A DNA stretch of 28,520 nt from Site-B1 sp963722665 (GTDB lineage: Bacteria > Bacteroidota > Bacteroidia > Flavobacteriales > Flavobacteriaceae): contig CAVRNW010000027.1 of NCBI GenBank assembly GCA_963722665.1, forward strand, positions 1 to 28,520. The letters run 5' to 3'. The first letter of the stretch is position 1, and every line of letters begins with the position of its first letter. The position numbers and the translations under genes are program-made. This document shows, in pieces, positions 16,321-24,390 of this stretch. A model generated the notes under the pieces. That model made no database searches, was not told where the DNA came from, and saw nothing but the letters and a program-made list of their open reading frames with translations.

Positions 16321-17232
16321 ATGAAAAATAAATTTCTTTCGGTTTTAATATTTATTCTATGTTTTTCAATGGTAGCTCAGCAAAAATTGCCATTGAAAAA
16401 TACTGAAGTAAAATCCCTTACTACTCTTCATAACCTGACATTACAGAAGGATCTGGAAAAGGAAATATTAAAAAATCCCACATGGAAAAATTTAATTGAT
16501 AAAAAGAAAATGTCAATTGGAGTTGTGGATCTTAGTAATCCTAAAGAAGCCAAGTATGCAAGAATTAATGGGGATTACATGATGTATGCTGCAAGCTTAC
16601 CTAAAATAGCGGTATTACTGGCATCAATAGATGCTATTGAAAAGGGTGAACTGACCGAAACGGAAGAAATTAAAATGGATATGGGGTTAATGATCAGTAA
16701 ATCAAATAACCAGGCAACGACAAGAATGATAGATAGAGTTGGTTATGAAAAAATTGAAGCTGTGTTGACCGATCCTAAATACGAATTTTACGATGAAGAC
16801 AAAGGTGGTGGTCTTTGGGTAGGCAAACGATATGGAGGTGGTGGTGATACCAACAGAGAACCATTAAAAAATTTAAGTCATGCTGCTTCCGTTACGCAGG
16901 TTTGCAGATTCTATTACTTATTGGCAAATGGAAAACTAGTTAATGAAAAGCGATCCAAGCAAATGCTAGATATTATGATAAACCCTGCTCTGCATCATAA
17001 ATTTGTTAATACAATAGAAAAAATAGCTCCATTAGCCAAATTATACAGGAAATCAGGTTCATGGAAAACATATCACTCCGATTCTGTCTTGGTTTGGGGT
17101 AAAAATCCTAACAGACGTTACATATTAGTAGCTTTAATTGATGACCCACAAGGTGAACAGATCATTAGGAATTTAGTTAAGCCGATTGAAAAGATCCTTA
17201 AAACAGAAGAATTACAATTAGCTAAAAACTAA
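16321..17232 (+). CDS. Secreted serine hydrolase of the class A beta-lactamase fold (copy A)
   Basis: This 303-residue exported protein has a signal peptide (MKNKFLSVLIFILCFSMVAQ, cleavage near Ala19/Gln20) and is probably periplasmic or lipid-free extracellular. All three active-site elements of penicillin-interacting serine enzymes are visible: SLPK (nucleophile Ser92, Lys95), SNN (128-130) in the SxN position, and KSG (244-246). The class A deacylation motif ExxLN is not obvious, so a resistance beta-lactamase is unlikely; D,D-peptidase, esterase or another envelope role is possible. A Gly-rich patch (RYGGGGD) lies between motifs. The start at 16321 is chosen over an upstream TTG because it starts the signal peptide. 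It precedes the NTT-HEAT gene by 64 bases on the same strand and resembles the disrupted hydrolase at 20130-21390. Confidence 0.85.
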   Translation: MKNKFLSVLIFILCFSMVAQQKLPLKNTEVKSLTTLHNLTLQKDLEKEILKNPTWKNLIDKKKMSIGVVDLSNPKEAKYARINGDYMMYAASLPKIAVLLASIDAIEKGELTETEEIKMDMGLMISKSNNQATTRMIDRVGYEKIEAVLTDPKYEFYDEDKGGGLWVGKRYGGGGDTNREPLKNLSHAASVTQVCRFYYLLANGKLVNEKRSKQMLDIMINPALHHKFVNTIEKIAPLAKLYRKSGSWKTYHSDSVLVWGKNPNRRYILVALIDDPQGEQIIRNLVKPIEKILKTEELQLAKN

Positions 17233-17265
17233 ATCGGTTATTTGTTGTAATAATTATCCCAAAAT

Positions 17266-17284
17266 TTTATCTTCCAAAGATAAA
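17266..17284 (+). other. Perfect hairpin between the serine hydrolase and NTT-HEAT genes
   Basis: TTTATCTT (17266-17273) and AAGATAAA (17277-17284) form an 8-bp perfect stem with a CCA loop, ending 12 bases before the NTT-HEAT ATG. No T-run follows, so it is not a typical terminator. It could affect mRNA stability or initiation of the downstream gene. It also contains TATCTTTG read leftward, which is probably coincidental. Confidence 0.4.
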
Positions 17285-17296
17285 TGGCTTAGCTAA

Positions 17297-20140
17297 ATGT
17301 CTGCATTAAATATTGTAAAAACATATATACTAAAGGTATTTGATCTAAAAGAAGAAGAGTTGCATAAAACGCTTCTACTTCAGTTAAATATCTTTATTAT
17401 CATAACCACTCTTTTAATTGTAAAACCCACAATTAATTCCTTATTCCTGTCCGAACTATCATCAGATGCACTGCCTTTAGGCTACGTCCTAACGGCAATG
17501 ATGGCTGTTATTGGTTCTTATTTTTACGACAAAGCATTAGAAAGTTATCCACTAAACATCATCATAGATCGCACCTTAATTGGCTCGGTCATTTCCCTTA
17601 TTATATTTGCTCTTGCCTTAAACTTTAATCTTGGCAGCGGATATTTATTATACATCCCATATATCTGGGTCGCCATTTTTGGTTTATTAACGGCTTCACA
17701 ATTTTGGATCCTTGCCAACCTTGTTTACAATGTAAGAGAAGCAAAACGTGTTTTTGGTTTTATTGGTGCCGGTGCTATTGCCGGAGGTATTTTTGGAGGT
17801 TATTTAACCTCATTACTGACCAATTTTCTGGATACTGAAGATCTGTTGTTTGTGGCCGGTGTGCTACTCACAATATGCATTCCTATAACAAGGTATATCT
17901 GGAAAAATGAAGTTGTTAAACTGAATACATTTCAGGTTGCTTTACGATCTGATCCTAAATCAGATTCCCCTTTAAAGCTCATTAAACAATCCAAATTATT
18001 AAAATTAATTGCCATTGTTATTGGAATAAGTGTATTGATTGCTAAACTGGTAGATTACCAGTATAGTGATTATGCCTCCAGACTTATAGGGAATCAGGAG
18101 GAATTAACTGCCTTTTTTGGTTTTTGGTTTTCAACTTTAAGTGTCATTTCATTGCTGATCCAATTATTCCTAACTCAAAGAATTGTTGGTACTTTTGGAG
18201 TTGGAAAATCGTTGTTATGGTTGCCTTCGGGTATTCTAATTGGTTCGATCTTATTACTCATTATTCCACAACTATGGGTAATCGTTTTTATAAAAGTTGT
18301 TGATGGCAGTTTAAAACAATCTGTAAATAAGGCAGCTACTGAATTACTCTCGATCCCAATTCCCATTGACATAAAAAAGAAAACCAAGACTTTTACAGAT
18401 GTTGTAGTGGATAGTATTGCAACAGGTTTAGCAGGATTTATTCTTATATTTTTTATTAATGGACTGGATATCGCTTCAACATATATCAGTTTGATTATCA
18501 TAGCTTTAATCTCTATTTGGTTATATTTTATTTACCACCTTAGAAAGGAGTATATCATTTCATTTAAAAATTTAATTGAAATTTCACCGGTTAAAAAAGA
18601 GAAAACCAACAAACAGGAAATAAAGGTTACTTCTATTGTTGAAACAGTAACTCGTGTGTTAAAAGAAGGCAACGAAAACCAGCTTTTACACATGTTGAAT
18701 AAAACACTTGAAGTAAAAGATGAAAGATTCTTTACGGCAATAAAAAATCTGTTGAATAATCCTTCTTCTAAAATTAAAGCATTAGCGATTGAAAACCTGT
18801 ATTTTTTAAAGACTGAAAATCTTAGTGGTCAAATAGAATCCATGATACATGATAACGATCAACAGGTCACCACTGCGGCATTCAGATATTTATTGAAGCA
18901 TTACAATAAAAATACAGTAGAGCTTTTTAATAAGTACTTGTATAGCGAAGATAAGACTATTGCCAATGCTTCATTAGTTGGATTGTCTTTAGAATTAAGG
19001 AATAACCAATCGTTGCAAAATAGATTTAATTTAGAAAACAAAATACAAACAGCTTTAACTCAATATTCCGAACTGCACAAACAGGAGGAAAAAATCAACA
19101 AAATACAGGCAATTCTTGAGGCCATTGGTAATGCTAAAGTTGAAAGATATTATGATGTTTTAAGAACCCAATTAAAATCGGAGAATTTACAAATAGTAAA
19201 TACTGCCCTTTTAAGCGCTGGAAAAACACTGGATATGCAATTTATTGATACCGTTATATCCTATTTATCCGGTAAAGAAACCCGAAAGGTTGCTATTGAA
19301 GCTCTTATCATTTATGGTGAACCAATCATTGATATTTTAACTGAAAAAATCAAATCAGAAACAATCGAATTAGAAGATGCTACCTATGCTATTTTGGTAA
19401 TTGAAAACTTTGCGTCTCAAAGAGCCATCAATTCTTTAATAAAACTAACCACTGATACTGAGCATGTTATTAAAATTGAAGCAATTGAGGCATTAAGACG
19501 ACTTAAGTGGAAGTATAATCATTTGCAAATTAAAGATCGATTCATCGTCGATAAAATACTTGATGAGTGCCATTTATACCAAAATACCCTATCTGTTATT
19601 CATTCGCAAATAGTTATTCATTATAAGAAGAAAGCAAAAAAACCAGAATCAAAAGAAGTTGAAGAAGCCAGAAATGGATTGATCAATTTGCTTGAACTAA
19701 GACTAGATAGACAATTGCAACGGATTTTCCAATTTTTGGGAATAAAGTATCCTCCAAATGATGTGGATTCTATTTTAAATATCATTTTAAAAGGAAAAGA
19801 GGAACAGCGTATGCATGCCCTTGAATTTCTAGAAAACATTTTAGACAATCAACTGAAGAAAGAACTAATTCCTGTTGCCGAATCCATTTTAATTGGCATT
19901 CGGTCTGAAGAAAACCTGAAAAAATTGAATTTAAAGGTTTTAAGCGAGATAGAATGCTATAATGAATTACTAAAAAGAAAGGACGTGAAACTAAAACTTG
20001 CTGTTCTTTACCTAATAGAAAAATCCAATGATCCAAAATTCAATCCACTATTGGAAATAATTTTGGTTACAGATAACAATCAAAAGATCAAAAGGAAAAT
20101 AACAGACATGCTTAAAAGTTCTTCAGCAACTATTTCTTGA
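17297..20140 (+). CDS. NTT/Npt-like (ATP:ADP-translocase superfamily) membrane protein fused to HEAT-like repeats
   Basis: This 947-residue protein has two parts. Residues ~25-415 contain about 12 hydrophobic helices arranged like the nucleotide transporter (Npt1/Npt2, MFS-like) family, with a conserved RVFGFIGAGAIAGGIFGGYL segment (cut here into family-typical pieces: RVFGFIGAGAI, then AGGIFGGYL) and VVDGSLKQSVNKAATELL, a motif typical of this superfamily. Residues ~430-945 are helical, soluble and contain repeated pairs resembling HEAT repeats, for example IKALAIENLYFLK, IEAIEALRRLKW and LAVLYLIEK. The helical half is predicted to be cytoplasmic. Nucleotide transport is known for intracellular-bacterial and plastid members; in free-living bacteria the substrate is unproven. 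It lies between two beta-lactamase-fold hydrolases, and its stop overlaps the convergent hydrolase stop by 11 bases. Confidence 0.82.
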   Translation: MSALNIVKTYILKVFDLKEEELHKTLLLQLNIFIIITTLLIVKPTINSLFLSELSSDALPLGYVLTAMMAVIGSYFYDKALESYPLNIIIDRTLIGSVISLIIFALALNFNLGSGYLLYIPYIWVAIFGLLTASQFWILANLVYNVREAKRVFGFIGAGAIAGGIFGGYLTSLLTNFLDTEDLLFVAGVLLTICIPITRYIWKNEVVKLNTFQVALRSDPKSDSPLKLIKQSKLLKLIAIVIGISVLIAKLVDYQYSDYASRLIGNQEELTAFFGFWFSTLSVISLLIQLFLTQRIVGTFGVGKSLLWLPSGILIGSILLLIIPQLWVIVFIKVVDGSLKQSVNKAATELLSIPIPIDIKKKTKTFTDVVVDSIATGLAGFILIFFINGLDIASTYISLIIIALISIWLYFIYHLRKEYIISFKNLIEISPVKKEKTNKQEIKVTSIVETVTRVLKEGNENQLLHMLNKTLEVKDERFFTAIKNLLNNPSSKIKALAIENLYFLKTENLSGQIESMIHDNDQQVTTAAFRYLLKHYNKNTVELFNKYLYSEDKTIANASLVGLSLELRNNQSLQNRFNLENKIQTALTQYSELHKQEEKINKIQAILEAIGNAKVERYYDVLRTQLKSENLQIVNTALLSAGKTLDMQFIDTVISYLSGKETRKVAIEALIIYGEPIIDILTEKIKSETIELEDATYAILVIENFASQRAINSLIKLTTDTEHVIKIEAIEALRRLKWKYNHLQIKDRFIVDKILDECHLYQNTLSVIHSQIVIHYKKKAKKPESKEVEEARNGLINLLELRLDRQLQRIFQFLGIKYPPNDVDSILNIILKGKEEQRMHALEFLENILDNQLKKELIPVAESILIGIRSEENLKKLNLKVLSEIECYNELLKRKDVKLKLAVLYLIEKSNDPKFNPLLEIILVTDNNQKIKRKITDMLKSSSATIS

Positions 20141-21390
20141 TCACTTTATCTATACTGGACGCAAGCATCATATGGTCAGTAGCTGAATTTTTTCTTAAAA
20201 CATTTGACATCAAAACAACTATGTACTTGCAATTATCCGGGTGTTCCACAATTGCAACAGAGTTCATGAAATTAGTGACATTCCCCATATATTTTCCACA
20301 AGCTTCACCTTTACTCCTGTCACATTTATATAAACTTCCTGATTTAAAATATACAGCTGCTTCTTTTAAAGCAGGTGATTGTGCATAACGAATACGTCTG
20401 TCTGTCATATACATAAGTCGTTTCATTTCTAAACTCGATTGCTCATCTATAACATTGCCTTGCTCCAATTGTATTAAGAACTTCATCAATCCTAAAGGCG
20501 TACCTATACTGCCTCCTTTATCTCCAACGTAAGTATTGGCTCCTCTTGTAAAGAAACTCCCTAATCGCCACTCATCATGAGTGATTCCTAAATCACGAAG
20601 TGGTAAATTCACGACATCATTTCCTAAATCGGTCAATTCTTTTCTAGGTGTATTTTTAAAATATTCATCGGTATCTTCTTGAGTAAGGTTTGGATATTTT
20701 TCACCAAAGGCCGCCATAAGTAAAACCTCTCTCCACAAAATACTGGCTGCACCATTATTGCTAACTGACATCATATGATCTGCCCATTCAAACAACGTAA
20801 AAACATCACTGGCAATGACTTGTCTTTTAACCAATTTATTTGTCTCTATATTATAAATAGGAACAGTATGTTCATCTGTTAATCCCCAGACTCCAGCCTT
20901 TACAGACCTGTTTCGTAATAATTCCAAACGCTTTTCAAAATCATCTAGGATAAATTTTTGCAAGTTGGTCAAACAGTCCTACTAGAACAGCAATTTTACC
21001 GACACTTCCCGGTTGATATCCTAAGGTTTCATTTCTAAAAGCATATCGTAAATTCTCAATGTCAGAAATATCTAAAACTGCCAGAGAATAACTCTTGTCC
21101 AAACCACGGAATAATGAACTAATATCATCCTGAAATCCTTTATCAGAGTTTAAAAACTGAGTAACACTATCACTTTTCTTTAATAATAAATTGAGTTCGA
21201 TATCCAAATATGATTTAAAGGCTCCCGGCGGCAGATTAGAAACATCTTTTATTTCTCCACTCTTAATTCGTTCCAATCGCTTCAATCGCTTAATTCCTGT
21301 ATGGCTATAACCATCAATAGGATAAGTAATGGATGTTGTAAATGCCATAGTGATAAAGATTACGGCAGCAAGTATTATTATTTTTTTCAT
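20130..21390 (-). pseudogene. Secreted serine hydrolase of the class A beta-lactamase fold (copy B), interrupted by a 1-base frameshift
   Basis: Reading across the break gives about 419 residues with an N-terminal signal sequence (MKKIIILAAVIFITMAFTTS). SVGK (Ser129, Lys132) is the SxxK nucleophile motif, and the other frame supplies MSVSNNGA (SxN) and FKSGSLYKC (KSG). The frame breaks between them. The first frame ends ...LAKIYPR-stop at 20941. Dropping one base near 20946 restores IYPDDFEKRLELL. As written, the nucleophile is separated from the rest of the active site. The start at 21390 is one base after the stop of the exported dikinase-like gene (TAAAATG), so translation is coupled. The class A deacylation motif is not obvious. 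The lesion may be a sequence error, as with the two other +1 breaks in this window. The 3' end overlaps the convergent NTT-HEAT gene by 11 bases. Confidence 0.87.
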
Positions 21391-21391
21391 T

Positions 21392-24298
21392 TTATAGTTT
21401 TTTAGATAGGGAAATAGTTTTGTTCAGATCAATTTTAGGTGATATGGATTCCAAATACTCCGAGCTTAATGCTTTTTTATTCTCGACAAACGGTCGTATT
21501 TGAAACAGCCATAATTTATTATTTAAAAAGCCAAGTTCTACATCATAAGCCCCTTGATAATCGGAATTAGTTTCCTTTGGAAGTGTTTCCCTAATAGTAT
21601 TTGCTAAATTCCTGATTTCGTTTATATTTTGACTATTTAAAATTGGTGTGTTAAAAGTAGCCAGTTTTTTACCTGTACCTCCAGTTGTTGGCAAACTATT
21701 ATAATATTGCTCTCTTGCAGGTGCTAAGAATTGAAATCCACCATTGTTTCTTATTAAATAAGTTTCTGCTGATTGACCATCCACTGCGCCTCCAGCACCT
21801 CGACTAAATGCGATTGTTAAGTCATCATCATTTCCATTGCTAATTCCTTTTGTGATCAATACTCCCGAATAGTCAACATCTACAGTAGGTATCACTAAAA
21901 TTGATGGGAATACATTTTCAGGATTCAATAAGTATTTCTGTCTCCATTTAAAACTGCGTTCTGTATATGGTGAAGCCCAAACATCTTTAATTCCTTCTAG
22001 TATCTTATTTTTATCAACCACATTAAAAAGGGTCAAATTTAGTCCTGCACCGGTAAAATCCTTTAGATCCTCCATATTTGTATCACTTCTCAAAAACACA
22101 GGGATATCACCTAATTCCTTACCTAAGATTGTTTTAAAATCATTTTCTAATTGAGAAACGAACACTGGTTTCAAAGGCATTGATCTTATGGCTGCTCGCA
22201 AAATAGCCAATTGTCCCAATTGATAATCCTCAACTTCATTTTCTGCAATATTTTGGGCACGCATACTTTCCGCTTTTTCGAACATCTCACTTAAAAATTC
22301 CCAATACGAAACGTTTTGGCCTTCCATTTGCTGATTCATGTGCTCTCTAAAAATCCCAAATGGAATTACCAATCCTTCAACAACTTTATCCGGAAACATC
22401 TTTTTAAGTTGACCTAAATTTGCAGCTTTAGGACCACAAAGTTTTCCTGAATCACTTGCATCTACATTACGTAAGTTCAAAATCTTATTTTCATCTAAGC
22501 GTATATTCTGGACAGGTACTTCAATCTTTTCCTCTTTACGGACAGTTTTAGAAAACAATGCTTTTTCTTCAATGGTCATATCGTTTTCAGACTTTAAAAT
22601 AACATTGCCTTTATTTGACACTGCATAAAATACTTTTTGTCCATTGAATTCCTTAAGGTTTTTAAGATTATCATCGGACAAAGCTACATTCGGAATTCCT
22701 AAATTCCGAGCTAATAACTGAACATGCGATACCATATTGCCTTCAGAAACCGTTGCTATTCCCGCGATTGGTTTTAAATCGGCTGGTGGGCGCTGAAAAA
22801 CATATATTTTATCTGAAGATACTTCAATGTCATCCGGAGAACCATCAACAACAACTAATTCACCATAAGCATAACCAGGATTTAACCCTCTGAAGCCGCT
22901 TTGATTGGGAATATTCATCACCTTATTCGTTAATGCCGATTCTTTGGCAATAAAATCACCTAGATCACTTACACTTTTACCCAAATGTAAAGCGATTGAC
23001 CCTCTAATTTTATCATCTATAAAACCATAAGATATTGGTTCGAAAGCATTATATTCATCTACAATTTTCTGATAATTGGCTTTTACCATGGAAGAGCTCC
23101 ACTCCACTTGACGTCTTGCATTTTCTAAAATGATGGTTAGATCTTCAAGAGTCATGGTATTTTCCTTGTCTGGTGAAGTTGTTAATCCAAGTTGTTCCCA
23201 TTCAGATAACTCGATATATCCAGCCCCAGTTGAAGCTAAACCCAAAAAGCAAATTTTATCCAATAATTCATCTACATTTTCAGGTTCCCATTCCGGTGCA
23301 TTCTTAAAAATAATGTCTTCTAATTTCAAAGATAAATCCAAAAGCTGAAGTCTTGATTTAGCAGTTTTTTCATATAATAAAGAGGTTCTTACATCGTATA
23401 ACAATTGAGACGTTTCGGATACCAATTGAGAAACTTCTGGTGCGTTTTGGTTAGAAGTTACAAAATTTTCAATTTTTGTTCCTATTGGTGAATTTTTACT
23501 TAACGGAACACTTTTTTGAAGCGATGAAATATCTACAGGCTTATAAAAAGTGGTCATGGTATTCACCAACTCTTCCAATTGTTTATTAATACCTGGTGTT
23601 AATTTTGAAGCATTTCCAGATTTAAAATCTATTACTTTTTGAATATCATCAATTTCAGGCTGGCCGTGAATTTTAACCCTTAAATCCATAAATTTTGGAA
23701 ATACATCTGAAATTACTTTCGATTGACTACGTATTAATTGAGCTAAATTATCATCGCCTTTATGTGGCACATCTTTTAATGACTGTCGAATTAAAAAAAA
23801 GTTTTGTTCTATTAATTTATCATTAGACAATAACCACTTGTAAAAATCGATTCCCCAAGCCGCTTCATCCTCGCTTTGTATCGCACCTCTGTAAAATTGC
23901 CCTTTTTGGTTTATCCAGCCATTATCTACTGAAGATAAATATTTATCAAGTTGGTATTGTTTTAAACGAGAATGATTATTTGCTGCATCCCAAAATTCTT
24001 CTTTTTCTGTATAAGCAAGTATCTGGCCTAAAAAAATGTGATTGTTTTTCGCCAGGGTTTCAACGGCATCTTTATAACGTGCGTGTTGCACACCAGGACC
24101 AATATTTTCCGGGCAAGGGTCTTTTGGCTGTCTTATACTTCCATCCGTGCAAAACCAACGTATGTCTTTATAAGGACCTCTGACATCATTTTTATGTAAG
24201 GAAATTTGCTCTTTAATCTGCTCTGTGCTATATTTTTGAGCCGATAATGGTTGAGATAAAAAAGTTAGAATACAACCTAACAGAAATAGTTTTTTCAT
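21392..24298 (-). CDS. Exported PEP-synthase/dikinase-like protein (phosphohistidine swivel plus ATP-grasp)
   Basis: This 968-residue protein begins with a clear signal peptide (MKKLFLLGCILTFLSQPLSA), so periplasmic or secreted. Residues ~22-450 are helical, unfamiliar, and include a conserved-looking WFCTDGSIRQPKDPCPE (Cys50 and Cys62, possibly a disulfide). Residues ~468-570 are a swivelling phosphohistidine domain with SHVQLLARNLGIPNVAL, His525 occupying the phosphorylated-His position. Residues ~617-940 form a PPDK/PEP-synthase N-type ATP-grasp domain: GPKAANLG (Lys624), LRSDTNMEDL (Arg737), SRGAGGAVDGQ, DVE (Glu921) and FQIRP (Gln933, Arg935). There is no PEP/pyruvate barrel. The swivel-then-ATP-grasp order matches glucan water dikinase, not PEP synthase. 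The acceptor is unknown. An in-cell location is excluded only if the signal peptide is real. It is coupled to the downstream serine hydrolase. Confidence 0.85.
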   Translation of the reverse strand: MKKLFLLGCILTFLSQPLSAQKYSTEQIKEQISLHKNDVRGPYKDIRWFCTDGSIRQPKDPCPENIGPGVQHARYKDAVETLAKNNHIFLGQILAYTEKEEFWDAANNHSRLKQYQLDKYLSSVDNGWINQKGQFYRGAIQSEDEAAWGIDFYKWLLSNDKLIEQNFFLIRQSLKDVPHKGDDNLAQLIRSQSKVISDVFPKFMDLRVKIHGQPEIDDIQKVIDFKSGNASKLTPGINKQLEELVNTMTTFYKPVDISSLQKSVPLSKNSPIGTKIENFVTSNQNAPEVSQLVSETSQLLYDVRTSLLYEKTAKSRLQLLDLSLKLEDIIFKNAPEWEPENVDELLDKICFLGLASTGAGYIELSEWEQLGLTTSPDKENTMTLEDLTIILENARRQVEWSSSMVKANYQKIVDEYNAFEPISYGFIDDKIRGSIALHLGKSVSDLGDFIAKESALTNKVMNIPNQSGFRGLNPGYAYGELVVVDGSPDDIEVSSDKIYVFQRPPADLKPIAGIATVSEGNMVSHVQLLARNLGIPNVALSDDNLKNLKEFNGQKVFYAVSNKGNVILKSENDMTIEEKALFSKTVRKEEKIEVPVQNIRLDENKILNLRNVDASDSGKLCGPKAANLGQLKKMFPDKVVEGLVIPFGIFREHMNQQMEGQNVSYWEFLSEMFEKAESMRAQNIAENEVEDYQLGQLAILRAAIRSMPLKPVFVSQLENDFKTILGKELGDIPVFLRSDTNMEDLKDFTGAGLNLTLFNVVDKNKILEGIKDVWASPYTERSFKWRQKYLLNPENVFPSILVIPTVDVDYSGVLITKGISNGNDDDLTIAFSRGAGGAVDGQSAETYLIRNNGGFQFLAPAREQYYNSLPTTGGTGKKLATFNTPILNSQNINEIRNLANTIRETLPKETNSDYQGAYDVELGFLNNKLWLFQIRPFVENKKALSSEYLESISPKIDLNKTISLSKKL

Positions 24299-24333
24299 TT
24301 TTTTAATTGATAAAATACGAATTAATTAGGTGT

Positions 24334-24341
24334 CAAATGTA
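24334..24341 (-). promoter_or_regulatory. Probable -7 promoter box of the dikinase-like/serine hydrolase operon
   Basis: On the minus strand this is TACATTTG, an exact TAnnTTTG match about 35 bases upstream of the ATG at 24298. No convincing -33 element was seen. It would drive the two-gene operon separately from the upstream lipoprotein gene, whose stop lies at 24391. Confidence 0.5.
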
Positions 24342-24390
24342 ATACCAATTTTGATATCTTTTAAAAGTATTTTTTGAGTTCTTAATTTAA

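Noticed and set aside
16321..17232. Class A antibiotic-resistance beta-lactamase
   Set aside because: The SxxK, SxN and KSG motifs are present, but a clear deacylation Glu motif was not seen and the context is not a resistance cassette.
21392..24298. Cytoplasmic PEP synthase or pyruvate phosphate dikinase
   Set aside because: It has a signal peptide, no PEP/pyruvate barrel, and the domain order is reversed relative to those enzymes.
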